A stretch of 51,942 nt of DNA, taken from the NCBI GenBank assembly GCA_902786665.1, contig CADADN010000051.1, positions 34,736 to 86,677 of the forward strand, given 5' to 3'. Both the position numbers and the translations under genes were made by a program. Under the pieces are notes generated by a model that worked only from the letters and a program-made list of their open reading frames with translations, had not been told where the DNA came from and made no database searches. Position 1 is the first letter of the stretch. Each line of letters opens with the position of its first letter. This DNA is from an uncultured Prevotellaceae bacterium (lineage in GTDB: Bacteria; Bacteroidota; Bacteroidia; Bacteroidales; Bacteroidaceae). Of the stretch, positions 1 to 8,387 are shown piece by piece.

Positions 1-62
1 CTTTTCACGCAACAGAGTTGCGATTTCCTGTGTTCGCTGCGCTCACCTTGGCCTGCCTTTAC
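1..62 (-). repeat. Interspersed palindromic repeat, family A (partial at window edge)
   Basis: Read on the minus strand, this stretch matches 30,570-30,673: a conserved run around GGTGAGCG-AGCGAACACA, then AATCGCAACTCTGTTGCG. The end folds as CGCAAC-TCT-GTTGCG. The element may continue beyond the window edge. It looks like a REP-type non-coding repeat. No coding frame here is credible. Confidence 0.75.
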
Positions 63-203
63 CCAACCTACTTGCTATGTCAACAATTTTGTTATATGAT
101 AGTATTTTTCTTTTTATATGAAAAGGGTGGGCGAGCGCGAAAAGAAAAAACTTTTTCTTTACTTCTCCCTAAGAGAAGTTTCTTTTTTCTTTTTTCATTT
201 CTT

Positions 204-330
204 ATAAAAATCATAATCATTATCAATAATCATAATCATTATCATAATCATTATCAGTTGTTTTTGCATTGGCTTGCATGGCTTTGCAATCATTTGCATA
301 GCTTTGCTATCATTTGCAGTCATTTGCATT
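204..330. repeat. AT-rich simple repeats
   Basis: Degenerate short repeats of the type TAATCATTATCA (about 204-257) are followed by repeats of the type CATTTGCA / CTTTGC (about 265-330). Any open frame across this stretch is low-complexity and is not supported as a gene. Confidence 0.6.
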
Positions 331-339
331 CATTTGGAA

Positions 340-445
340 GAGAAACAGGGAAGTGCGCACGGGGTTTAGCATGCGCTCGACTATGTCGGTTGGCTTGTCC
401 AAGAATTAGTCACAAAATTTCCTGCTGTGCGGTTGCCAGCCATGT
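340..445 (-). repeat. Interspersed repeat, family B
   Basis: On the minus strand this contains AATTTTGT, then TAATTCTTGGACAAGCCAA and a CGAGCGC core. The same order of motifs occurs at 27,445-27,512, and the first part also near 7,192-7,220. It lies between genes and has no coding potential. Confidence 0.5.
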
Positions 446-462
446 CGAGAATGTCCCCCGAA

Positions 463-506
463 GTCTACGGACTATTAGGGCTTAATAGTCCTTCTAGTTC
501 GTAGAC
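463..506. repeat. Large imperfect inverted repeat (cruciform or terminator-like)
   Basis: The inner arms GGACTATTA and TAATAGTCC flank a 5-nt loop, and the outer arms GTCTACG and CGTAGAC extend the stem with a short bulge. It sits about 85 bp beyond the stop of the minus-strand gene at 590-1,417, so it could end that transcript. There is no clear T-run, so a repeat element is equally possible. Confidence 0.55.
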
Positions 507-551
507 CTATGTTGAACGAACCCCGAAGGGGGGGGTCAGAGTACAGGCTGG

Positions 552-667
552 TGGTGGTCGTCGGGGCAGGTGAGGTAGGGTTGTGGTTTCTAACCATTCA
601 ATATTTGGTCAACTAATATGATCACATCTGTGATGTTTTTCTCACCGTCGTTGTTCATATCGCCATT
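552..667. repeat. 116-bp direct repeat, copy 1 (pairs with 1,233-1,348)
   Basis: This segment aligns over its whole length with 1,233-1,348. It covers the C-terminal dockerin-like motif of the neighbouring gene and about 38 bp beyond its stop codon. In the other copy the same bases encode the linker YLTCPDDHH. The part after the stop is therefore decayed coding DNA of the same repeat unit. Confidence 0.85.
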
Positions 668-1417
668 GGGGTCAACAGTTTGTCCACTCGTGACGGGACG
701 GACACTTTGGCCGTCGGTGCAGTAGCCAGAGGACGAAGCCTGCTCGCCTGGATCGAAGTAGAGGCATTCTGCGAGGACCGGGGCGCCCCAGATGGGCTGT
801 ATGGACAACCAATAGTAGCCGGCCGAGCCGGCATCTTCAAGACCTGATTCATTGCGGCGGCCTGCTGCTGGCAAGAAGATGCTGCCACCGTTCTTTCCCT
901 TGAACTTGCCTCCTTTGACACCTTTCACCGTTGTCCATTCATAGGTGCAGTTGTTTTCCAATTCCATTTGCTGTTCTTCTGTCGGCATTTTCCATGAGCC
1001 GCCCCACTTCACGTGGGCAACGTCATACTCCGTGCCAGCGATGTCTTCTCCGAGATTTTGGCAGGTGCTCCAATCACCGTTGCAATAGATGTAGGTGCTC
1101 AAATCGTATGTGGATTTCTTCTCCGTCTCGCCCCAGGCGTAGTAGTCGCCGTAGGCTGTGGGTTTGTCGGCTGCCACGTTGCAGCATGCCCATTTCGTGC
1201 CGGAGGGCAGGCCGAGGTCGATCATGTGCGGATGGTGGTCGTCGGGGCAGGTGAGGTAGGCTGTTGCTCCTGCGCCATTCAGGATTTGGTCAACCAATAT
1301 GATTACATCGGTGATGTTTTTATCACCGTCGTGGTTCATATCGCCATTTGAGATGGGTTGTGCATTGGCTGTAAATGTACAGAGCGTCAATGCGATAGTG
1401 AAGAATAGTTTTTTCAT
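590..1417 (-). CDS. Secreted Fibrobacter-type paralogous-domain protein with split dockerin-like motifs
   Basis: The 275-residue protein starts with a signal peptide (about 1-19, cleavage after ANA). Residues 24-49 form a single calcium-binding dockerin-like motif (NGDMNHDGDKNITDVI). Residues about 66-243 resemble the 'Fibrobacter succinogenes major paralogous domain' (IDLGLPSGTKWA, YAWGE, GGSWKMPT, LPAAGRR, GYYWLS, SVRPV). Residues 251-275 repeat the dockerin-like motif (NGDMNNDGEKNITDVI) and end the protein. A normal dockerin has two adjacent motifs; here there is one at each end. The function is unknown; secretion and calcium binding are inferred. A -7 box (TATATTTGC) lies about 40 bp upstream on the minus strand. 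The C-terminal motif belongs to a 116-bp direct repeat, so the gene may have been cut by recombination in a tandem array. Confidence 0.8.
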   Translation of the reverse strand: MKKLFFTIALTLCTFTANAQPISNGDMNHDGDKNITDVIILVDQILNGAGATAYLTCPDDHHPHMIDLGLPSGTKWACCNVAADKPTAYGDYYAWGETEKKSTYDLSTYIYCNGDWSTCQNLGEDIAGTEYDVAHVKWGGSWKMPTEEQQMELENNCTYEWTTVKGVKGGKFKGKNGGSIFLPAAGRRNESGLEDAGSAGYYWLSIQPIWGAPVLAECLYFDPGEQASSSGYCTDGQSVRPVTSGQTVDPNGDMNNDGEKNITDVIILVDQILNG

Positions 1418-1457
1418 AATGCTATGTTGTTATTATTATTGTTATGCCATTTCAATT

Positions 1458-1490
1458 GCAAATATAATCTTTTATGGTTATAAATGCAAC
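1458..1490 (-). promoter_or_regulatory. Promoter of the dockerin-like gene
   Basis: A -7 box TATATTTGC (complement of 1,458-1,466) has a weak GTTG -33 element about 20 bp further upstream (1,487-1,490). This matches the Bacteroidota consensus TTTG-N19-21-TAnnTTTG and lies 41 bp before the ATG. Confidence 0.5.
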
Positions 1491-1686
1491 AAAAAAAAGG
1501 AAATTTTGGCAAATTGGCGAAAAAGGTGGACCAACAAGGAAAGAGAAAATGCGGAGACACCGCGTTTATCGGGGGGGCGCCTTTCATGGCATAATCTATG
1601 CAATATGATGACAGACATTTGTCAGACAAAAATCGTCTATTTCATAAAGATTTACTATCTTTACACCAAACTTTTTTTAGAATACT

Positions 1687-2028
1687 ATGGCAAAGAGAGC
1701 AAAAGTAGTCAAAGAGAAATCCATTGAAGACCGTATCTGGGATAGTGCGAATAAACTTCGTGGCAATCTCACTGCATCGGAATATCAGAATGTAGTATTG
1801 GGTCTTGTCTTCCTCAAATACATCGGCGATTGTTTTGAGAAGCGATACAACGAACTTGTAGAGGAAGGTGAAGGCTTCGAGGAAGACCGTGACGAATACA
1901 CGGCAGAGCATGTGTTTTGGGTTCCTCAGAATGCTCGTTGGCATAACATTGCAAGCAAAGCCGAAGACGCCATGAACATAGTCCTGAAGCAATGTGAGCA
2001 GTGGGCAGAGAACCAAGATGTTGCATGA
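1687..2028 (+). pseudogene. hsdM: Truncated HsdM N-terminal domain (type I restriction-modification)
   Basis: The 113 residues match the N-terminal helical domain of type I DNA methyltransferase subunits (IWDSANKLRGNL, YQNVVLGLVFLKYI, RYNELVEEGEGFEED, FWVPQNARW). HsdM is normally about 500 residues; the SAM-binding NPPF-containing methyltransferase domain and the partner hsdS and hsdR genes are all absent. The frame stops 18 bp before a MITE-like element at 2,046. A -7-like TATCTTTAC lies about 40 bp upstream, so the remnant may still be transcribed. It cannot methylate DNA on its own. Confidence 0.8.
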
Positions 2029-2045
2029 ATTAACATTATGATATT

Positions 2046-2227
2046 AGGGTGTCCTATTTGTTGTATCGACTTTTAATCAAAGACCCCACCCCAGCCCCTT
2101 TGCGGTCAGGCACAAGACCTGACCCTACAGGGGAGGGGATATGCGCACCGACTGTTGGACAAGACCTCTTGGCAAAGAAAGCGAAACGTACTCTTTATGA
2201 AAAAACAGATTACAAAATAGACACCCT
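2046..2227. mobile_element. MITE-like element with terminal inverted repeats
   Basis: The left end AGGGTGTCCTATTTGT and the right end ACAAAATAGACACCCT are imperfect inverted repeats about 180 bp apart. No transposase is encoded. The right 75 bp recur at 47,451-47,528 at roughly 90% identity by eye. Inside, at 2,103-2,127, is a palindrome with the core CACAAGAC. It sits just after the truncated hsdM frame. Confidence 0.6.
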
Positions 2228-2443
2228 ATTTTGATATGGCACAAGGTGTCTGGCCATATGCGACAAAGAGCAATGCTTAAAAAATCACAACTTATGAAGA
2301 GGCAGGTTGTTTACCAAATCTCATTTTGTGGCATTATAGAGTGAATGGCCAGTGAAAATGATTTTGATGTTCTTAGGAAAAGATATGATGAAAAGCTATA
2401 TATTTCAATCTGTTAATCAAACACAATCAAAACTTCAACATTT
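2228..2443. other. Intergenic, no gene seen
   Basis: AT-rich spacer between the MITE-like element and the next gene. No supported coding frame, hairpin or clear TAnnTTTGC promoter was found. Confidence 0.5.
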
Positions 2444-3004
2444 ATGATTATCATCAAGAACAAAAGGAGCAAGACGGAAAACATTCTCAAGGAATATCCT
2501 GATGCGGAGATATTCGATGTGACAAGCAAAGGGGAGTATAAGAGATTGTCGCCCTTTTATCCGCATGGAGGTATCCCAGTGTCTTTTTCCGGGACAGTGA
2601 CCTCCGCCAGCGTGGAGGGTGTCTGGCAGGGACTCAAGGTGTTTCAAAACGAGGGTGTCGACTTCAGTTGCTTCACCAACACCACGATGAAAAACCTCAA
2701 GCGCACAGTCCGCACGCATGGCAAATGCCTTGGGCATCAGAAAGGGCTGGGAAGCAGGATGCTGCTTGGATACATTGAGGCGAGGAAGCAAATCTATGTT
2801 CCTACCTACAACTGGATGCTTGAGCATAAGTGTCAAAAGGAGATTCAATATTTCGTCGACCTGCTCAAAGCGGGAAAGACCATCGTCTTCTTGGATTATG
2901 ACACCAATGATGATGTTGACGACCCAAGCAAACCTCTTTCCCATGCCTCTTTGATAAAAAGGTTTGTCGAGTCTGTTGCAGATGGTTCTCATGTGACTCC
3001 CTGA
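2444..3004 (+). CDS. Conserved protein of unknown function (DUF6939-like)
   Basis: The 186-residue cytoplasmic protein has no signal peptide or membrane segment. The opening IIIKNKRSKTENILKEYP and the central LSPFYPHGGIPVSFSG...SVEGVWQGLKVF recall a conserved Bacteroidota family that I believe is DUF6939. The FYP and VEGxWQGLK patterns faintly resemble NADAR/YbiA proteins, which act on ADP-ribose-type or riboflavin-pathway glycosides, but this link is only my inference. The C-terminal part has LDYDTNDDVDDPSKPLSHA. It stands alone on the plus strand and converges with the PUL operon on a shared terminator. No function can be assigned. Confidence 0.7.
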   Translation: MIIIKNKRSKTENILKEYPDAEIFDVTSKGEYKRLSPFYPHGGIPVSFSGTVTSASVEGVWQGLKVFQNEGVDFSCFTNTTMKNLKRTVRTHGKCLGHQKGLGSRMLLGYIEARKQIYVPTYNWMLEHKCQKEIQYFVDLLKAGKTIVFLDYDTNDDVDDPSKPLSHASLIKRFVESVADGSHVTP

Positions 3005-3040
3005 CATCACTCGTTGGGATGGCAAGTGTCATTCCTGTCA

Positions 3041-3075
3041 GAAAAAAAGAGCCGTGGTTTTGCCACGGCTCTTTC
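3041..3075. terminator. Bidirectional intrinsic terminator
   Basis: A 10-bp stem AGAGCCGTGG/CCACGGCTCT (3,048-3,057 and 3,063-3,072) has A7 before it and TTT after it. It serves both the plus-strand gene ending at 3,004 and the minus-strand PUL operon ending at 3,094. Confidence 0.85.
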
Positions 3076-3093
3076 GTTGTGTGTTTTCAATCA

Positions 3094-5382
3094 CTATTTC
3101 ACAATCTTCTTACCATTGATGATGTATATGCCGTGCTGTGTCGGATTTGAGACACGCACACCGGAGATGGTGTAGCAGGCATTGCCAACATTACTGTCAA
3201 TTGCTTGGATGTCCTTCACGAAGTCGGGAGCATCTTCTACGACGGTCATCACACCGGCGTTGAGGCCTGCAGTGAAGTCGATGGTGATGGTGTAGGACTT
3301 GCCATTTTCAAACACGCCGTTGAAGGATACGTTTCCATCGCTCTCGCCAATCTTGAGATATTCGTTGTCGGTGGTGATGGCATAATCGGTTCCCGGTACG
3401 AATTCGATTCCCCAGTTGGGCTGTCCGAAGAACTTGTAATTGCACCAGTTGTCCCACATCTCCACACCGCAGGTGACTTGGTATCGGTAGATGTTGGGTG
3501 CTACTTGCGCCACGGGGATGTCGGTCATGGCACCCGTGTTCCAACCCGGGGCGTAATTGTTGACATTGGGACGTCCGATGCCTTCTCCGATGATCCAGAG
3601 GCCACCCTCATTGATGGTGGCAGGGGCGGCCATCGTGCCTGGGAATATCTTCAGGTAGTTCCTTCCTTCCATCAGCACGACACAATATTTGCCACTGACA
3701 GCGTTGAACTTGAATTTGCCATCACCCAAGCCCCAGGCAAACTGGTTGTCGATATAGATGTTGTCTACGTTGAAATTGGGAACGGCGAGGGTGAACACAT
3801 CGCCTTGGTTCAGGTCAACCTCTGCCACGTAATTGTCTCCATTGGGGGTCATCTCTACTCCGTTGAAAGTAGGCTTGGGAGCAGTGGAAGGCTTGAACTC
3901 CACCGTGACCTTTCCTGGAACGGCTTGTATGTCGTTGACAGGGTCGCCTGCTACGAAGCCATTGAGGTCGATGGTCAGTATGACCTTGTCGCCCTTGCCC
4001 AATGCGACCGGTCCGGAGAAGACGTTACCGTCGTCGCTGCCGCGTTGGTAGATTTCATTGCCGTTCTCATCATACACCCATTCTCCTTGAGGTGTGTTGA
4101 TGTAGAAATAGTCGTTGGGCTCCATGGCAAGGTCCTCGCCGTGGAATTCAGTCCCCCAGCCATATTGTCCGAAGAACTTGAAGTTGACACCTGTGATTTC
4201 CTGTCCAAAGGTGAATGCAATCTTGTAAACATTCTCGCTCACTTGTGCCACGGGGATGCTGTTGTTCAATGAGGCGCTCCAGTTGGAGTTGTTCAAGGCA
4301 GATGTCGGTTGCCCGATGTCGGAGCCGATGACCCAGACGGCCTTGTCGTTGGTGAACGTGCCAGGAGCTTCATAGGTGCCAGGGAAGATTTTCACATAGT
4401 TCATGGCAGGCATCAGCATGACGGTATACTTTCCGCTGACGGCATTGAACTTGAATTTGCCATTGCCTTGGTGGGAAGCGGCGAATTCATCCACATAGGC
4501 GTTGTCGATGTCCATTTCCACGGAAGCAGCGTTGCCGATGGTGAATTCACCTCCCTGGGTGAGTTCTGCGTCATAATAATAGTTGTTGCCTGCCTTGGCC
4601 ATGTTGGTGCCGTTGAAGGTGGGGAAGTCGGAGGGGACATATTCCTCATATGCCACGGTCACCTTGCCGGGTGTCTGGTTCATGTCGATGGTGACGGTCA
4701 GTTTGTCACCATTTCCAAATGAAGCGGTGCTTTGCGAGTAGAGGTTGCCATTGTCGCCGCTGCCACCATCTTGGCCACCGATGTAAAGCCATGGATTCTC
4801 TTCCATCCAGATGTTGCCCTCTGCATTTCCGGGGAGCACGTCTCCACCCCAGTTCTTGCCTTTGAAGAACTTGAAGTTGACCTGTGCGTCGGCGTTCAGT
4901 TGCTGTCCGAAAGTCAGGGTGATGCGGTAGACGTTGGGTTCCACCTGTGGGACGACGACATCGGCACCTCCTTGCCAGTTGATGGGGTTGGTCTTGTAGG
5001 ATGGGAATCCGATGTTGTTGCTGCCATTGAGATAGAGCGCTCGGTTGATGTCCCAGTTGGCGAAAGCCGACTCTGCGTCGTCGGCCACCTGCCTGTATTC
5101 CACCGAGATGTACTTCTTGTCGGGGTCGGCAGTGAACCAATAGGCGTAATCGGCTTGGCCGTATGCCTGGAAGGTCCATACATCCCCCGCCTTGTGTGTG
5201 AAGATGTCGGGCATGACATACCATGTCTCATCCGTTCCGGGAAGGATGTAGTCCTGTCCCTTCACCAATGTGCCGTCATAACCTTTGGTACCGTCGATGA
5301 CGAGCGTTGTCTGTGCTTGCACAGCAATGGCGCTTGCGAACATGCTTATCGCAATGCCTAATTGTGTAAACCATTTTTTCAT
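3094..5382 (-). CDS. Secreted three-module surface protein, probable glycan-binding protein of the PUL
   Basis: The 762-residue protein has a signal peptide (1-24, AVQAQ) and three related modules at about 25-247, 255-497 and 503-716. Each contains VNFKFFxxxxWG, a segment like NxYRxTxTFGQ, GNGDKLTVTID and PGKVTV. Linkers between modules carry GNGKFKFNAVSGKY and NYxKIFPGT. Residues 728-762 form the Prevotella-type C-terminal tail (YTISGVRV, GIYIINGKKIVK). The modules recall SusE/SusF-type starch-binding proteins or DUF5121-type domains, but there is no lipobox, so surface delivery is probably through the tail. One related module sits at the C-terminus of the GH16-GH18 enzyme at 17,320. It is the last gene of the susC operon, 49 bp after the GH30 gene. 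A role in holding the polysaccharide at the surface is inferred. Confidence 0.75.
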   Translation of the reverse strand: MKKWFTQLGIAISMFASAIAVQAQTTLVIDGTKGYDGTLVKGQDYILPGTDETWYVMPDIFTHKAGDVWTFQAYGQADYAYWFTADPDKKYISVEYRQVADDAESAFANWDINRALYLNGSNNIGFPSYKTNPINWQGGADVVVPQVEPNVYRITLTFGQQLNADAQVNFKFFKGKNWGGDVLPGNAEGNIWMEENPWLYIGGQDGGSGDNGNLYSQSTASFGNGDKLTVTIDMNQTPGKVTVAYEEYVPSDFPTFNGTNMAKAGNNYYYDAELTQGGEFTIGNAASVEMDIDNAYVDEFAASHQGNGKFKFNAVSGKYTVMLMPAMNYVKIFPGTYEAPGTFTNDKAVWVIGSDIGQPTSALNNSNWSASLNNSIPVAQVSENVYKIAFTFGQEITGVNFKFFGQYGWGTEFHGEDLAMEPNDYFYINTPQGEWVYDENGNEIYQRGSDDGNVFSGPVALGKGDKVILTIDLNGFVAGDPVNDIQAVPGKVTVEFKPSTAPKPTFNGVEMTPNGDNYVAEVDLNQGDVFTLAVPNFNVDNIYIDNQFAWGLGDGKFKFNAVSGKYCVVLMEGRNYLKIFPGTMAAPATINEGGLWIIGEGIGRPNVNNYAPGWNTGAMTDIPVAQVAPNIYRYQVTCGVEMWDNWCNYKFFGQPNWGIEFVPGTDYAITTDNEYLKIGESDGNVSFNGVFENGKSYTITIDFTAGLNAGVMTVVEDAPDFVKDIQAIDSNVGNACYTISGVRVSNPTQHGIYIINGKKIVK

Positions 5383-5431
5383 AATGTGATGATTTAGGTG
5401 AATTGATAGTTGTTATTGATTTATTGATTGT

Positions 5432-7039
5432 TCAGTTCTTCATTTCTTTCCTGCCTTGGCAGATGTATATGCCAGGCCGTGTGGGGGCTGGGGTCCTGAC
5501 CCCGTTTAGTGTGTAGTAAACGGGAGCGGTGGTTGCCCCGGCATCGGCGCCCAATGGTCGCACTCCGTCGCCCTGGTTGGTGTTCATGAGCACGGAGACG
5601 GCGGCGCGGGGCGGCAGGAGGATTTGGTTGTAACGGTTTTCTCCATCCGCGATGTTCACCTTGAGCTCTTTGCTGTTGGAGTTGTAGAACACCACGGCCA
5701 TGGAGCCGTCGGCATTGCGGAAGGCGGAGTAGGTGACTCCCTCATACCACCATCCTTCTGTGGCAATGCGGCAGGCTCCTGGCTTCACCACCGCCGACAG
5801 ATGGCAGATGACATAATAGTGTGAGTTGTATGTGTATGACTTGTAGTCGTTGGCGATGTCTATGGCTCCGTAGCAGGTCTGGCAGCCACCATCGAGATTG
5901 GGGCCTCGTTGCATGTCGAGCATGAAATTCCACACGATGGCACCGATGCAATGCTTGTTCATGGTGTGGAGCCCGATGTTGACCATGCAGTCTGCCAATG
6001 AACTGTCCAGGTTTCGTCCGTTGTTCCATGTCCCGATGGAAGCCTCGGTGAATATCAGTTCCTTGTCGGGATAGAGGTCGTGGATGACGTTCAACTCGTC
6101 ACTGCTGCCCCCGTAGTTGTGATAGGCGGCACCGGCGACAAGTTCCTTGCCCTCGAAATCCGTCCCTTCATACAGCTGGTAGATTTTTGCGGGATATTGC
6201 TGTTCGCTCTCCTTTCCGTCGTAATTGTAATTATGGTCGAAAAGATAGATCTTGGTGCTCAGTCCGGCTTGTTTGAAGGCGGTGGCCATGCGTTTGACAA
6301 ATCCCGCTTCCTCGTTCCATGGCATGTAGAGCGATGCGCAGTTGCCCGGGTTCAAAGGCTCGTTCTGCGGACTGACGGCATGTATGTGGATGCCTTCGTT
6401 GCGCATGGCCTCGATGAATTTGACGAAATAGTCGGCATAAGCCTTGTAATAGCTTGGCGAGAGATGTCCGTCGGTCCAACTGTAGTGGGCTGCCGTGTTG
6501 TTCAAACTTTCAATCTTCATCCATCGCGGACAGGTCCATGGAGCTGCAATGATTTTGAGGTCGGGATTGATGGCCAGGATTTCCTTGAGGATGGGAATCA
6601 CATAGTCCGTCTCGTCGGTGTAGAGCCGGAAGTGCCGCAGCAGGTCTTCCTGTGGTCCCTTTTCATCGCACAGGGAGTATTCCGTGCTGGAGAAGTCGTT
6701 GCATCCGATGGAGATTCTGACATAGGAGACCCCGTATCCCTCCGATGGCGAGAACGTCCTTACCAAGAGTTGTTTCCGGTCGTCTTGGCTCATCTTGAGG
6801 AGGTTGTAGCATGAAGAGTAAGTGATGGCAAAGCCGAAGCCGTCGATGGTCTGGTAGGTCTGTTCGGGTTTCAGCACGATGGCGCTTCGGATGTTGTCAC
6901 TCTTCTCTCCCGTCATCACGTTTTTTGTCAGTGAGAAGGTTCTTGTCCCGTCGGTCGTGTAAACCACTCCTTCCTGTGCCATTGCTGCACATGACATCAG
7001 TGCGGGAATGAGAAAGCAGATGGAATATCGTAACTTCAT
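5432..7039 (-). CDS. GH30 family glycoside hydrolase (beta-glucanase type)
   Basis: The frame is open from 7,069, but the start at 7,039 (MKLRYSICFLIPAL) puts a normal signal peptide first, giving 535 residues. GH30 signatures are QTIDGFGFAIT near the start, the acid/base in VSPQNEP (E227) and the nucleophile in IFTEASIG (E332), with WNFMLD and a C-terminal beta-domain (FYNSNSKELKV). The family includes beta-1,6-glucanases, glucosylceramidases and xylanases; the length and motifs fit the glucosylceramidase-like/beta-1,6-glucanase branches. The C-terminus has a Prevotella-type tail (YYTLNGVR, GIYICQGRKE). It lies in the susC operon between a lipoprotein and the three-module surface protein. 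Beta-1,6-glucan is a plausible substrate because GH16, GH5 and GH18 enzymes share the locus, but the sequence alone does not prove it. Confidence 0.85.
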   Translation of the reverse strand: MKLRYSICFLIPALMSCAAMAQEGVVYTTDGTRTFSLTKNVMTGEKSDNIRSAIVLKPEQTYQTIDGFGFAITYSSCYNLLKMSQDDRKQLLVRTFSPSEGYGVSYVRISIGCNDFSSTEYSLCDEKGPQEDLLRHFRLYTDETDYVIPILKEILAINPDLKIIAAPWTCPRWMKIESLNNTAAHYSWTDGHLSPSYYKAYADYFVKFIEAMRNEGIHIHAVSPQNEPLNPGNCASLYMPWNEEAGFVKRMATAFKQAGLSTKIYLFDHNYNYDGKESEQQYPAKIYQLYEGTDFEGKELVAGAAYHNYGGSSDELNVIHDLYPDKELIFTEASIGTWNNGRNLDSSLADCMVNIGLHTMNKHCIGAIVWNFMLDMQRGPNLDGGCQTCYGAIDIANDYKSYTYNSHYYVICHLSAVVKPGACRIATEGWWYEGVTYSAFRNADGSMAVVFYNSNSKELKVNIADGENRYNQILLPPRAAVSVLMNTNQGDGVRPLGADAGATTAPVYYTLNGVRTPAPTRPGIYICQGRKEMKN

Positions 7040-7069
7040 AAAAAGCTTTGTTTTGATTAGATGACTCAT

Positions 7070-7287
7070 TCTTTAACTTGAATTATTCATGGAAATTATT
7101 CATTCCAATTGCAAAACCTTGATTTAGTAAAAATTTAAAAATATCTTGGTACTGTTTTTAACATATAATTATCATATAATTAGTCATAAATTACTGCACG
7201 TCAGAATTTTGCATTAGTTACCGCGCGAAATATGAGTAGCTTAAAATTCATAATCAATTATATGCTAATTATATGTTTAAGAATCAT
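7070..7287. repeat. AT-rich intergenic region with repeat family B
   Basis: The 218-bp gap inside the susC operon contains a block (about 7,128-7,220) whose motifs AGTAAAAA, GGTA, TTTAACATATAATT and TCAGAATTTT recur in the same order at 27,366-27,460. The orientation relative to transcription is opposite at the two sites, which argues for a repeat rather than a shared promoter. No gene is present. Confidence 0.5.
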
Positions 7288-7947
7288 TTACTCCTCGCCT
7301 TCTACCTGCCACCATTTCACTCCCATGTCGCTGCTTGGCACATAGGTCGGTGTCTTGTGGTCGGGCAAGGCTACGTGGATGACATGGTTCCTTCTCAGTT
7401 CCAAAGGATGGGCCACCCAGGTGCGTGAGGCCTGGTCGTCGAGAACGATGACGACGAGTACGACGCTTCCCTTCTTCACTGTTCCATATTCGGATGACAG
7501 GCGTGCGATGTCGAAATGCATTTGGCTGTAACGCACCGAAGAGTGGTTGTCAAGGTTCCCGTCGGCACGCTTGCCATAAGCGCTGACAGGATGTAACGTC
7601 ACCTCCTCGCCCGCTTTCTCATATCTCACCACGGGTTGGTATTGGTGGCTCACGTCCACCAGGGGCGCCTTCCTGCCGTCGGGCATCAACGACCGGTCGG
7701 TCTCTCGCCCCACGGCATGTTCGAGACCTGCCTCCTCGCTGTAGAACAGATAGATGTTGCCGGAGGGAGCTTGCACCTTTTCGCCAGTGACGGTGATGTC
7801 GAGGGAAGTGACGACACGGGGCTCGGGAGCGGGGCCTTCGTCATCGGATTCGTTGCATGAGGCGGTCAGGAGCAATGCGGCAAGCAGCGTCGGGAAGAGC
7901 ATTGCCCTCCTCGACACCACTGCCGGATTGTTGCGTGTCTTTGTCAT
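7288..7947 (-). CDS. PUL lipoprotein of unknown function
   Basis: The 219-residue protein has a long N-terminus, then a hydrophobic stretch and a lipobox (LLTASC, C31) followed by NESDDEG, the acidic context typical of surface-exposed Bacteroidota lipoproteins. An internal start at MLFPTL (7,902) is also possible. The body is beta-rich (YQPVVRYEKAGEEVTLHPV, KKGSVVLVVIVLDD, WVAHPLELRRNHV) with no recognised catalytic motif. It follows the DUF4998-type lipoprotein by 5 bp and so belongs to the same transcript as susC and susD. A carbohydrate-binding or surface accessory role is likely from context only. Confidence 0.7.
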   Translation of the reverse strand: MTKTRNNPAVVSRRAMLFPTLLAALLLTASCNESDDEGPAPEPRVVTSLDITVTGEKVQAPSGNIYLFYSEEAGLEHAVGRETDRSLMPDGRKAPLVDVSHQYQPVVRYEKAGEEVTLHPVSAYGKRADGNLDNHSSVRYSQMHFDIARLSSEYGTVKKGSVVLVVIVLDDQASRTWVAHPLELRRNHVIHVALPDHKTPTYVPSSDMGVKWWQVEGEE

Positions 7948-7952
7948 TTGGC

Positions 7953-8351
7953 CTATTCGCGTCCAGGGATGGGGGTGAATGTCTCCGTCACGGGGATGGA
8001 GAGGTTGCCGAAGTCGTCGATGGTGAACACTTCGAACTCATACCCTTGAAGTTCCAGTCCCGTCACCGTGTATTCGGTGACCACTTGGGGAATCTCTATG
8101 ACTTGCTTTTCCGTGGCAGTCTTTTTCACCACGATGCGCATGGTCTTGATGAGGTGGGTGTCGTCGACGATGTCCCACATCAGGGTGAGGTTCCCCGGTT
8201 CAGGCGACACGGCCCTCAGGTTTCTCACCGCAGGAGCATAGGTGGGGATGTTGTCCAGGTATTCCCTGTAATTGTCGTCCATGTCCTCGCAAGAGGTGGT
8301 TGCAAGCAGCAGGGTGCAGACAAGGGCGATGGCATATGTCAGTCGTTTCAT
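7953..8351 (-). CDS. DUF4998-type lipoprotein of the PUL
   Basis: The 132-residue lipoprotein has a clear lipobox (LATTSC, C21), followed by EDMDDNYREYL. The rest is one fibronectin-like beta-sandwich (VRNLRAVSPEPGNLTLMWDIVDD...YTVTGLELQGYEFEVFTIDDFGN). This start and layout match lipoproteins that I recognise as the DUF4998 type, often encoded next to SusD. Most family members are longer, so this is a short version carrying only the first domain. It lies between the DUF4959-type gene and the next lipoprotein and is expected at the outer membrane. No enzymatic residues are seen. Confidence 0.7.
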   Translation of the reverse strand: MKRLTYAIALVCTLLLATTSCEDMDDNYREYLDNIPTYAPAVRNLRAVSPEPGNLTLMWDIVDDTHLIKTMRIVVKKTATEKQVIEIPQVVTEYTVTGLELQGYEFEVFTIDDFGNLSIPVTETFTPIPGRE

Positions 8352-8387
8352 AAGATGATCTTTTTAGCTGTTGATATGGACTATGTG

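Noticed and set aside
18-485. A 155-codon frame at the window start
   Set aside because: It crosses repeat family A and AT-rich simple repeats, and its product is low-complexity.
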